Shown here piece after piece: positions 9,908 through 17,979 of a stretch of 25,154 nucleotides of DNA. The DNA is taken from the NCBI GenBank assembly GCA_003427395.1, contig BFEA01000069.1, forward strand, positions 2,293,959 through 2,319,112. Reading direction: 5' to 3'. Position 1 is the first letter of the stretch. Every line of letters starts with the position of its first letter. The notes beneath the pieces were generated by a model, which saw only the letters and a list, made by a program, of their open reading frames with translations, was not told where the DNA came from and searched no databases. Position numbers and translations under genes: made by a program. The DNA comes from Chara braunii (lineage: Eukaryota; Streptophyta; Charophyceae; Charales; Characeae).

Positions 9908-10133
9908 GCCAGTGATTAGACGCTCACCTGAGTCACCTCCCTTCCGCTTGCGACTACTTAACCCCGGATCACGAGGGAAGCCTTTAGCTTCAATTTTTTT
10001 TCAAACAGATAAAAAAGACAACGAGAAGTCCCACCCATCCTGCAGTCGGTGATTAGACCCTCACCGAGTCATGCCCCCCCCCCCTTGCGCTTGCGGCTGC
10101 CTTAACTCCGACGTAAGACGGAAGCTTTAAGCT
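9908..10133. repeat. Imperfect direct repeat pair, about 85 bp units
   Basis: The unit beginning CAG(C/T)C(A/G)GTGATTAGAC at 9908-9990 recurs at 10043-10133. Both copies run through CTCACC, GAGTCA, a TTGCG or GCTTGCG word and a GAAGC(C/T)TTTA end. The second copy carries a run of C (about 10074-10083). Spacing is about 135 bp. Confidence 0.6.
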
Positions 10134-10264
10134 ATGGCATCCCTGCTGAACGACAAGCGGAGAACGGTTCTTTAAAAAGACAGAGATGTCGGCAGCTTCA
10201 GATTGAAAAAAAAATGTTCAACAATTCAAGAGCAACGACACGAAAGAAGCATCGTCTATGTATG

Positions 10265-10715
10265 TATGGCTATGGCGGAAGCTTGAGGATAAGTAGTTGA
10301 CGAAGACCATCGATGAACGGCTATGTAGTTAACGAAGACCATCGATGAACGGCAATGGTGGAAGCTTTAGAGGAATTAAATACTCCACAAAAGACCATCG
10401 AGACTAGAAAACCTTCTTTCTTTTTCTTTTCTCTCTCAGAGGAAGCTTGAAAATGAAAAGCTCGAGAGTATCCTTGATACATAGCGATGGCGTGGAAGCT
10501 TTAGGCGAAGAAGATGACAAGACCATCGAGAAACGGCGATGGCGGAAGCTTTAGGAGACGACCACGAAGAAGAAGAAGAAGCAGCCGACAAGACCATGGA
10601 CAGCAGCAGAAGAAGAAGAAGAAGAAGAAGAAGAAGAAAAAGAAGAAGAAGAAGAAGCCGACTGTGACGACGACAGGACAAGTCAAGGAAACGGCGATGG
10701 CGGCGGAAAGGTGGA
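10265..10715. repeat. Degenerate satellite around AGACCATCGA / GGCGATGGCGGAAGCTTTAG
   Basis: The words AAGACCATCGATGAACGGC and GATGGCGGAAGCTTTAGG recur at irregular 30-130 bp intervals (for example 10303, 10334, 10390, 10519), with partial copies of the GAAGCTTTAG core back to about 9820. The spacing is irregular because of insertions, including the GAA array inside it. Confidence 0.6.
10565..10656. repeat. (GAA)n trinucleotide microsatellite
   Basis: Two blocks of GAA units (about 10565-10581 and 10608-10656) separated by a 27-bp piece of the surrounding satellite. Its translation gives runs of K, E or R in open frames that are not genes. Confidence 0.9.
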
Positions 10716-10888
10716 CAGCACCATCTCTAATCAGGGAGATGGGGAGCGCCTCCACTTCTAATCATCAGAACAAGGAGGTCCGTCAAACCCCTCAGACGAT
10801 CTCTGATGCACAGTGCAGAAAGAAAAAAAAAGGGAGACAGGAAAAGAACACTATTCACTATTTGAGCGCAGACAGACCACCACTTTAT

Positions 10889-11010
10889 GGGCCTCGCTGC
10901 ACTACTCTCCAAATGTGCAAAATGGAACTGAATCCACCCCTAGAACATGGAAAGATACATCGTCGTCTCTTTTGTCTTTTGTGCATGAGGAGAGTAGTGC
11001 AGCGAGGCCC
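10889..11010 (-). mobile_element. 122-bp MITE, GGGCC ends, 3-bp duplication
   Basis: The ends are perfect inverted copies of GGGCCTCGCTGCACTACTCTC, and the flanks are TAT on both sides. Its reverse complement matches the element at 18458-18579 along its length, and both are exactly 122 bp. There is no coding capacity, so it needs a transposase in trans. Confidence 0.85.
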
Positions 11011-11035
11011 TATATCTATTCTTTTTTAATGCGAC

Positions 11036-11171
11036 CATTTCGACTTTTTTTTTCTTTTTTTTTTTTTTTTTTTTTTGGAGCATTTCTCGATTTATGTGTG
11101 GCATCCTTGCGCAGGGGCCACGCTCTCTGTATGGTTCCAATTTTAACGGATGTCCCGAAGGACATTTCGAC
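11036..11171 (-). pseudogene. U6 snRNA retropseudogene with poly(A) and 9-bp target duplication
   Basis: On the minus strand, starting at 11163, the sequence reads GTCCTTCGGGACATCCG and continues through ATTGGAACCATACAGAGA, GTGGCCCCTGCGCAAGGATG and AAATCGAGAAATG, the hallmarks of U6 (5' hairpin, ACAGAGA box, internal stem-loop). It is followed by about 32 A residues with one G. The word CATTTCGAC flanks it on both sides (11036-11044 and 11163-11171). Substitutions near ACAGAGA (GCGTGG instead of AGATTAGCATGG) and the A tail show it is a processed copy made by target-primed reverse transcription, not an expressed gene. Confidence 0.9.
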
Positions 11172-11187
11172 AATCGACAAGTCTTAA

Positions 11188-11356
11188 GGGCCCCATCCCC
11201 CTGGCAAAGAGGATTGGAATAAGAGTGTCTGAATCAGGACATGTTCCACGCAGAGATGCAGAAAAGAAGATCAATTACAGTTTTTTGCACCTCTCCACAA
11301 ACACGTCCAGATTCAGACTCTTATTCCAATCGTTTTTGCCAGTGGGATCTGGCCCC
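11188..11356. mobile_element. 169-bp foldback element, about 50-bp inverted repeats
   Basis: The left arm GGGCCCCATCCCCCTGGCAAA...GATTGGAATAAGAGT and the inverted right arm ending CCAGTGGGATCTGGCCCC pair over about 50 bp. Each arm includes GATTGGAATAAGAG and a TCTGAATC(A/T)GGAC word. There is no coding sequence and no certain target duplication. It abuts the U6 copy on the left and the next MITE on the right. Confidence 0.75.
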
Positions 11357-11464
11357 TACAGTCTTCCCCCGAATACAAGTACGGTCATTATAGCCGAATT
11401 TGGTCTACCCTTCAGTCTAAATTCAGCTATAATGACCGTCCCTTGTATTTGGGGGAAGCCTGTA
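11357..11464. mobile_element. Tc1/mariner-like MITE, copy A (104 bp plus TA)
   Basis: Inverted arms begin CAG(T/G)CTTCCCCC(G/A)AATACAAG and contain GGTCATTATAGC. The element is bounded by TA at both ends (11357-11358 and 11463-11464). A TA duplication with CAGT-type ends is the usual signature of Tc1/mariner-derived MITEs. Same family as the elements at 11709 and 17998. Confidence 0.75.
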
Positions 11465-11467
11465 GAG

Positions 11468-11566
11468 TACTGTCTTCCCTCGAACACAACGCACCCTCAT
11501 TTTGGCTGTACCTGACCGGAAACATAGCTTGTATACATTCATTTTGGTGCGTTATGTTCCGACCTT
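11468..11566. mobile_element. Tc1/mariner-like MITE, copy B, right end eroded
   Basis: Starts TACTGTCTTCCCTCGAACACAACGCACC and ends with the inverted inner arm GGTGCGTTATGTTCCG. The outermost right-hand bases no longer match. Inner words (CATTTTGGCTG, CCGGAAACAT) show it is the same subfamily as copy C. Confidence 0.6.
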
Positions 11567-11708
11567 TTAGGGGGCCGGGTCCGACATCGGCTGCCATTTC
11601 GTTTAGTTTTAGGCCTTCCATCGGGATCGGGCCGTCGTTTCGTTTAGGCCTCCTAAGAGGTCGGGGGCCCACTGAGAGGCCCACTATTTTCTCAACCGAC
11701 ACAGGTAT

Positions 11709-11817
11709 TACCCCCTTCCCCCAAACACTACGCACCCTCATTTTGACTGCATCGGGCCGGAAACATGCCTTGCATACGTTCATTTTCAGGGTGCGTTATG
11801 TTCGGAGGAAGATGGTA
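11709..11817. mobile_element. Tc1/mariner-like MITE, copy C (105 bp plus TA)
   Basis: Bounded by TA at 11709-11710 and 11816-11817. Arms read C..CCTTCCCCCAAACACTACGCACCCT and, inverted, CCATCTTCCTCCGAACATAACGCACCCT. Nearly the same length as copies A and D, with a different inner arm (CGCACCCTCATTTTG). The 140 bp between copies B and C contain two diverged direct repeats of TTTCGTTTAG. Confidence 0.7.
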
Positions 11818-11871
11818 GTGCTCGCATGATCCCACTGAGCTGGGGACAAGTCCACAACCAGCGTTTGAAAA

Positions 11872-12030
11872 ATGTGGACATGTCCTTGGGGACATCCGTG
11901 AAAATTGGAACGATACAGAGAAGGGTAAGTTTACCAAGTGGCCCCTTCGCAAGGATGACACGCAAAGTCACGCATAAATCGAGAAATGGTCCAAATTATT
12001 AAAAAAAAAAAAAAAAAAAATGTGGACGTG
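11872..12030 (+). pseudogene. U6 snRNA retropseudogene, rearranged near the ACAGAGA box
   Basis: The copy starts with GTCC at 11882 and matches U6 through GGGGACATCCGTG, AAATTGGAACGATACAGAGA, GGCCCCTTCGCAAGGATGACACGCA and AAATCGAGAAATGGTCC to about 12000. It is followed by 20 A residues. The direct repeat ATGTGGAC(A/G)TG lies at 11872-11882 and 12020-12030. Immediately after ACAGAGA the expected ATTAGCA is replaced by about 15 bp that contain GGTAAGTTTACC. A small duplication of CACGCA also precedes the 3' part. These changes make it non-functional. Confidence 0.9.
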
Positions 12031-12055
12031 TTTGTGGACATGGGCGGAAATCGGA

Positions 12056-12340
12056 TCGGTGCTTGGTCTCTTTTCTGTAAGATCTTGAAGCGAAGCTGGG
12101 TAAGGCTCCCAGAGAGATTAGCAGGAGATCNGGGATATGAATTCCTCAATAGTTCTTGGCTGTTTTGCTCCCCCTATTCTGAGTCCTAAAAGTATTGCTC
12201 CAGTTGCTCCCTTTCTTGTAGTTGCAGACCAGGGGACGCTGGACCCCGTTTCCAGCACAAGCTTCTTTACTGTCGACATGCAGTAAAAACAAAAATCATG
12301 GCCGTGTATCTCTCAAAAAAAAAAAAAAAAAAAAAAAAAA
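12056..12340 (+). mobile_element. LINE 3' end, copy 3 (short, 5'-truncated or SINE-like)
   Basis: Contains the family hairpin at 12233-12256 and ends in 26 A residues (12315-12340). The 3' flank TCGGAGGGG resembles AAATCGGATCGG at about 12048-12059, a possible target duplication with mismatches. No open frame similar to the other LINEs is visible in the 175 bp before the hairpin, so it is either all 3' untranslated sequence or a SINE sharing the LINE tail. It lies directly behind the U6 copy. One N at 12131. Confidence 0.6.
12233..12256 (+). other. LINE 3'-tail hairpin, copy 3
   Basis: GGGAC then arm GCTGGA, loop CCCCGTT, arm TCCAGC. The arms are perfectly complementary. Confidence 0.7.
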
Positions 12341-12489
12341 TCGGAGGGGGTTTAATTTTTTTTTTTTTTTTTTTTTTAAAGCTATATTCTTCTCTCAATT
12401 TTTTTTATTTTTATTTTTTACAGTCTTCTATCAATTTTTTTAATTTTTTTTTTACAGTCTTCTCTCAATTTCACCTCACACTACCTACC
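12341..12489. repeat. T-rich tract with three ACAGTCTTCTCTCAATTTTT-like units
   Basis: A run of T (12356-12377) is followed by three copies of a CTTCT(C/A)TCAATTTTTTTTA word about 30 bp apart (12390, 12424, 12458). The strand asymmetry after a poly(A) tract makes hairpin artefacts or nested retroposon tails possible. Confidence 0.6.
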
Positions 12490-13714
12490 TACCACTACCC
12501 CTAATTGTAGGCATACGAGGAACCCCGTAGCAGCCAGAACCGTGTTCACGAGAGAACATGCGGGGGCTGCTCCCGACCTGCAGGTGGGCGATACCGGCTA
12601 TCCTCGACAGCACACTCCGAAAAACGTCCAGATTCTGGCGTTGAGGAAAAACTTCAACGTCGTTAGGGGGCCCTGGATGGTGGTGCCGCATCCGTTCATG
12701 CGGTATGACTGGGTTAAGACAGCCCACAAGGAAGCTGCGGCTCATTTTGCCGTACGGATCACGGAGTCCGCTATCGACAAAAATGAGTGCTACTGGTCCA
12801 ATATCCGCGACGATGTGAAATACATCGTCGCCAACTGTCAAGTTTGTGCCGCTGATAAAGCGCCGATTCAGCCACCAAGATCGATAGTTCCCACGGTAGT
12901 TGAACGACCGTTTCAAAGAGTGAGCATGGACACTACCGACATAGTGGTGCCCCCTGGCCCTAATAGTTGCGAATGTTCAGTCCTATTGGTATTTGTCGAC
13001 CATTTCTCGAAATGGATCGAGGCGTACTCTTGTCGCACGCGACAAGCCACGGAAATTGCGCGATACGTCAACCGTTTCCTCGGAATGCATCAGGATACGG
13101 AAGAGATCCTGACCGACAACGGGGCTGAATTCAGGGGAGAAGTGCTAAGGAATCTGGTCCTGCATGGCGTCACCATACGGAACACTGCACCCCACATGTC
13201 ACAATCCAATGGGCTGGTCAAAAACGCTAACCGGGTGATAAAGACAGCATTGCGACGAAATATCGCGGCACGGGATCCGAGGCCCTGGCCCGATATCGTC
13301 CATCACATCCTGGCGGTCCACCGCGGAACGCCCCACGAATCGACAGGATTAAGCCCCTTCCAATTAAGAACCAATAGCGTCGCTTGCGTTTCGATACCAA
13401 GCCTCCCAGATGAGGCCACATTGAACCGACGGCCCACCAGGGCCACTGCTCGAAACAAGGCCAACCGACACCTAGAGTTAATGGAACGGTAAATGCCCAG
13501 GCTAGCCCGGAAACGACAGAAAATGACCGAACTAGCCCAAGGCCGACAGTTCCGAAGCTACGAGGCCCGAAATGGGAATGCGGGGTCGCGGCCCCAGTAC
13601 AAATTGGGGGACGTGGTGCAGGTAAGGAAATGTGCTCGCCAGGATAAGCTAGCGCCACACTTCGTGCAGAAGAAGTGCACAACCCTTCGAAGATCTGGAC
13701 TGAGGCGGGGATGA
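12490..13714 (+). pseudogene. Ty3-type LTR retrotransposon integrase, inactive
   Basis: The open frame 12542-13492 (no credible start codon; the frame is open further upstream) encodes an H2C2 zinc finger (H62, H68, C99, C102) and an integrase core. The core has D130 in the first catalytic position and D192 in TDNG. About 35 residues on, the expected catalytic Glu of the GQVER-type motif is replaced by Lys (GLVKN, codon AAA at 13220-13222). An in-frame TAA at 13490-13492 separates the core from a GPY/F-like module in the same frame (KLGDVVQV...DKLAPHFV). A TGA follows at 13712. After it YRIVNQS is again in this frame, while KIWTEAGMM before it is in the next frame, so there are compensating frameshifts. 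No reverse transcriptase, RNase H or gag is present upstream, so this is a 5'-deleted relic. Confidence 0.85.
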
Positions 13715-14640
13715 TGGACCTACCGGATTGTCAATCAATCACGGGGCGCAAGCGATGCTTCGCTAAGGGCTCTTTCCTCCAGAAAACTCATGGCGATGGC
13801 GAAGGTAACGGGGAGGCAGAGAGGGAGCAAGAAGAAGAGGGAGATGCCAGGGAGGCAGAGCCGTAGTCGTCGGCTTCCTTAGAGGGAGAGATCAATGAAG
13901 AAGGAGATGGGGTAGAGGGGAGGAGGCGAAGATAAGACACGTGGCGTGTGATCGGACGGGCCGATCGACTGCCAGAGACCTCGGGGGCAAGACGCACGGT
14001 GTCCACGCCGTTAGGCCCGAGCTCGATTACCCGATATCGCCCGAAGAATGTGTATGCAGTGGCGGTGTTCAGAATCGAAGGCCGGCCTGACGCGGTGGTA
14101 CTGGCCGAGGCGGTAGCAGTTCATCAGCAAGCGGTGCTAGGTGTCCGCCGCATATCAGTCATCATCAACTTCAGCGGCGATCTCTCCACGGTCCTTCCCT
14201 TACGACATTCGGCGGTGAAGACATCGCTCCGCGCGTGGGCAAACGATCTCGTTGCCGAGTGGACTCAGCTGCTGGCTCGTCCCAGGGATACAATCGCGAC
14301 GTCACGAGCAATCGAGTACGACGGCCTTCAGATGTATCAGCGCGATCCGCCAACGGAACTCCTTGTCCTCGTTCCCTTCCCACATCCGCGATGAGTCTCT
14401 CTCCGATCTCCGTTGTTTATCTCCCCTCCACCTTCCCCACCTTCTCGCAGTCCGATATCCATCCTCGCCTTTCCTACTGTCTCAAGCCTCTTGTCGCCCC
14501 TCTCCCCATTGGATCTTGTGGCGCGAGGAGTTCATCCAGCTTTCAAAGATCGCGATCGCTTCCGTGCGGCACTCTTCCAAACTCTCACCACCCTCTATCC
14601 CGATTATCCCGCGTCCCTCCCTCGCACTGGCAACTGATTC
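13715..14640 (+). pseudogene. Coding relic downstream of the integrase (pol C-terminal extension or extra ORF)
   Basis: A Glu/Arg-rich linker (from about 13790) continues across a TAG (13864) and a TAA (about 13933) in one frame. It leads into a well-composed stretch from 13948 containing GRADRLPETSGARR and later AIEYDGLQMYQRDPP up to a stop at 14394. The reading then moves to another frame (MSLSPISVVYLPSTFPTF from 14391, LSYCLKPLVAPL) and then a third (FKDRDRFRAALFQTL, ending at 14637). The joined segments give about 230 residues of non-repetitive protein sequence broken by at least two stops and two frameshifts. It probably belongs to the same retroelement. No function recognised. Confidence 0.5.
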
Positions 14641-15781
14641 CCCCGTTTTCATCGCATTGTTCGTTATCAGGAGATCCCGGAGACTGTAGCCGGAATGAAA
14701 AGTCTCCTGCCCCCACTACCCATAAACCCTCCAACCCGCCATGTCGCCATGTACCGACTTCCTTTCCCCCTCCTGGTCAATTACTGATGCAGAGGTAATG
14801 GACGTGTGTCGCGGCGACGGCACAAGAAAGATCCTATCCTTGGATCGTCGAGAGCCCAATCTGAGGAATTAGTAGAAGAGCAGTATTGCCACATTGGACG
14901 ACGTCCACACGCCATTAAACGGTAAGTGGCATAGAGAGAAGTGTTCCGCGTGTCGATCGATTAGAGAAATCGACATGTGTCAACAAGCAAGCAAGAGCTT
15001 GCTAATATTGGAACCCCCTGGGCGTCACATATGTGACGAACCACTTTCTGTAAACGCGCGATTTTCTGCGCGGATGCAACGAGGGGTCCTAAGCAAGGAA
15101 GATTGGGCCAATTACGGGAGATCGGGATTGGTGGAAAATTGCATCAGTGTCCTTGCTTTTTCATCTTTTTCGTCACTTCTTGTCGAATGTCAAGGTTCGG
15201 AGATGGGTGTGTCCTGGGATGGCCAGTTGATTGATTCGTCGGCTGGATGGATGGCGCGCTCCCACGCACGCGATTAATAAATGTTGACGTCGTTTCCTTC
15301 GTTTCGGTTTCGATCTTTTGGGCGCGAACATCGCGCGGGAATTTGCTTCGTTCTTTTAGAATTTTCTTTTGAGTCTTTTTTGAATTTTGTTGAGCCGCGA
15401 TAGCTCTCAGAATTTCGGACTTTCCCCCTGAAGTTCGTGCTTTTTGCTTTTCCGCATTAGATAGGAATTTAGGAATTCAGTAATTAGCATTTTCTTGCCG
15501 CGCGGCGCCTTTTGTCTGCGTGCTTCTTCATGCGGCTGCAACGGTACTCTGATTAGTGGGCGCCCTTAATCGTGTGTGTAACTGTAATTTTGTGTGGGCG
15601 CCATTGTAACTGTATCTTTCTTCTTGCACCTTGTCTTTCCCGCCCTCCTTGTCTTTCTTTCGCTGCACTTTTGGTAGCCGCAGTCTGTATGCTCGGATCG
15701 ATGCGTGGAGAGCCGCTACGCCCCCCACGATTGAGCCGACCATGCAGACGTAGGCAAACTCCTCCCCCGTCCCCTCCTCTA
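14641..15781. other. Non-coding stretch, possible LTR-like sequence
   Basis: No supported gene. Contains the perfect 16-bp palindrome CGTCACATATGTGACG at 15023-15038 and the shorter inverted pairs GCAAGC...GCTTGC (about 14986-15002) and CGCGCGA...TGCGCG (about 15056-15073). An AATAAA word at 15276 is followed by T-rich sequence and paired GGGCGCC/TGTAACTGTA words (15558-15617). This could be the 3' LTR of the relic at 12490-14640, but no matching copy or clear TG...CA ends were found. Confidence 0.35.
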
Positions 15782-15872
15782 AGTAAATAAATTTTTTATT
15801 TTTATTTTGTAATTGTTTTTGGCCCGGCCGGGCAAGTGACCCCGGGCCACTCTGGTAGCCTAGTAAATAAAT
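15782..15872 (-). mobile_element. Very short retroposon (69 bp) with 11-bp target duplication
   Basis: AGTAAATAAAT occurs exactly at 15782-15792 and 15862-15872. Between them, read on the minus strand, is a GC-rich head (AGGCTACCAGAGTGGCCCGG, then GCCCGGCCGGGC, a perfect 12-bp palindrome) followed by an A-rich tail of about 30 bp. Head, A-rich tail and flanking duplication fit target-primed retroposition of a tiny RNA. The duplicated word is itself low-complexity, which lowers confidence. Confidence 0.5.
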
Positions 15873-15883
15873 AAATAAAAAAT

Positions 15884-15961
15884 TGTCGGTGTATATTTCC
15901 ATATTCTAGCGGAAGATTCACTCTCGTTTTGCACATTTCGAGAGTAGTGAGGCGAGGGCCC
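15884..15961 (+). mobile_element. Right half of a GGGCC-end MITE
   Basis: Matches the right two thirds of the 122-bp element at 18458, including GTGTAT(A/C)TTTCCATAT, TCACTCTCGTTTTGCACATTTCGAGAGTAGTG and a GGCCC end. The left arm is absent, apparently lost at 15884. Confidence 0.75.
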
Positions 15962-16026
15962 TTATCTGGCGCAGACTGGCAGCCGGTCATTGCGATTCTG
16001 CGAGCGTACAGCCCGCTTCTGCATGG

Positions 16027-16065
16027 ATCAGAACAGATACTACACTTGATCTTAGAGCCTAGTTC
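16027..16065 (-). pseudogene. U2 snRNA fragment, interrupted by a LINE
   Basis: The minus strand reads GGCTCTAAGATCAAGTGTAG followed by TATCTGTTCTGATC, matching the U2 segment from the end of stem-loop I through the branch-point recognition sequence GTGTAGTA. It shares the TTCTGATC variant with the copy at 2607. The part that would precede it is separated from it by the LINE at 16066-17980, whose target duplication contains TTGGCTCTAA. No U2 3' region follows. Confidence 0.7.
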
Positions 16066-16240
16066 TTTTTTTTTTTTTTTTTTTTTTTGGAAAGTTCAAA
16101 CATTTATTGCAAGGAAACACTGGAACGAGGCCGGGGACCCCACAATTCAACCCGGAGTTATCCTGGCAGCCTCAGCCAGTTTAGCTTACGAGCCTCGCTC
16201 GGAAACCCACTCTCCAACAATCGGTCCCTCCAACTCTTCA

Positions 16241-16264
16241 GCCGGAAACCGGGTCCAGCGTCCC
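16241..16264 (-). other. LINE 3'-tail hairpin, copy 1
   Basis: Minus strand: GGGAC, arm GCTGGA, loop CCCGGTT, arm TCCGGC. The A-to-G change in the second arm keeps a U-G pair in RNA. Confidence 0.7.
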
Positions 16265-16466
16265 ATGCTATAACCACAGCTCACCACCAACTCTCCAAAA
16301 TATCCATGAAGTCCGAGTAAAAAAGGCTGCTTAGCAGTCCTAACTTAAGTCCAGGAAACCCTTCTCCCAAAACGATACTCATTCCAGACATGGGGAGGAC
16401 CTAGACTACCAAACATTATACTCTACAAGGCAAGCCGGGCCGGCTTATGGCCTAACTTTTACCTAC

Positions 16467-17979
16467 TTAGTCGTGAGAATCCAAAAGCCAGGAGCACAAA
16501 GAAAGCCGGCCTTCCGTGTTGATAGTCGCTAGTCTCTTGTTGAGTGTCCAAGTTCTTTGAAACCAAATTGCATTCTTCCTGTGCCAGTCAGCTTGCACAA
16601 CCCTCNTTAATCCTTGCTTGATCAGCTTCTGCTGCTGGATTTTGGGTACGTCTACGCTTTTGAAGACCTTTGCATTCCTCGCAAGCCAGATAACTTCCAT
16701 TAGCACACTCCTGCAGCAAAGCGCCACATAGCCCCACCCGGAAGCATAAGACAGTCTGTCCGGTAGGACGCCCGTCAGCATCCAATGATCCGTCCACTCA
16801 ATGGAGTGTGCTGCTATCTTGTCCCAGTGACTTTTACACCACATCAATAATTTGTCCGCTAGCGGACAGCAGCACCAGAGGTGGGCCGCATTCTCCCAAC
16901 CCCAGTTACATCGCACACATTGTGTGGATACTTCCGTTCCTTTGCTTGATAGCCAAATTGCTGTTGCGGTGACCATTAAGGACTGCAGCCACATTATACT
17001 GGCTTGCTTCTGTATTGGTAATCTCTTCAGAGCCTGCCACAGCTTACCTAAACCTTTTTTTGTGTAGCCTGTAACCTGCTGTGCCTCTGCCCGGGCCAGG
17101 GCCAAAGTCGTTGGCTTTTTCTTCAAATTCGCCTGTTGCATCTGTACTCCTACCTTGGGGCTATACTGATAGAGTGGCACGAAGTTGCCCTGCTTCCAGG
17201 AGCCTTCCCATCCCATCGTCATGGGCTCCACTCTAACTGCAGCCGCCTTTCCTAGTAAAAGCGCCGTTTGTTTACCTCGTCCATCCCCTTGGACATGGAC
17301 CCGAGCTTCTACCATATCCTTCGTGCTGTTGATATGCCGGTTGTCGTCCACCAGGGTCAGCTGGCCTAGGCTCTTTCCTGGCGCTGCGAGCCTCCAGCTC
17401 AGGGCCCTGATACCAGAAACTAAGTCCGGGCCCAAAACCTGCAGCACTTCGGCTGGCTGATCCAGTCTCATAAGCCAAGTTCCTGCTGGGTGTTCCATAT
17501 CCCGTTGCAGGGTCCTGATCCAGGATTCAGGTATAGCCTGCTGAAGCTCTCCATAATTGGTGGCAACATTCCATAACCGCGAGAGCCTCCTCTTGATCTG
17601 CGAAATGTCCAAGAACTTAGCATGTGTCTCATCCCATATGTCCCTGAGTTGAAGAGTTCCCTTCTTTATCCAACTCGAGCCAAAATTGCCCGCTCCCCCA
17701 GTTGTCACGAACTGTGTCCCATTGTGGTGGAGGATGAGAGGGTTTTCAAACAGCACTTGGTTCAACATTTCTTCCTTAGACACTGGTGGCCTGGCCTTAG
17801 ACGGTCTGAGTTTGTTCCATGCTCCAATGAAGTTCTTCCATGTTTTTGATTGTACTCGGCGGTTACTAAAACCAGGTAACAGGAGGCAAAGCCATACTTT
17901 GGAGTGGTCCTGCAGCTGACATTCCGTCCCCAAGATATATTCCGCTAGGAACCTCCAAATCTTATCGCCGGGCTCTGTC
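16467..17979 (-). CDS. LINE polyprotein C-terminal fragment with reverse-transcriptase-type zinc-binding domain
   Basis: About 504 codons open to a stop at 16467, with one N codon (N at 16606). There is no authentic start: the frame enters from the insertion boundary. The first 20 residues (TEPGDKIWRFLAEYIL) resemble the region just after the reverse transcriptase in plant-type LINE proteins. Near residue 358 of the frame is CVRC-x8-H-x4-C within a Trp-rich block (NWGWENAAHLW), the typical zinc-binding C-terminal domain of these elements (zf-RVT type). The last 150 residues align without gaps to copy 2, with 81 identities by hand count. The frame is intact in what remains, so insertion is relatively recent. 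It is not expected to be functional without the catalytic domains. Confidence 0.8.

Noticed and set aside
10436-10755. Leu- or Phe-rich frames resembling transmembrane segments
   Set aside because: They are readings of the GAA array on the opposite strand.
11036-11171. Functional U6 gene
   Set aside because: It has a genomic poly(A) tail, flanking target duplications and changes next to the ACAGAGA box. No upstream TATA or USE-type promoter is evident.
14171-14798. Overlapping Ser/Pro-rich frames on both strands
   Set aside because: Only the segments that join into one continuous protein-like reading with the integrase relic were kept; the others are shadows.
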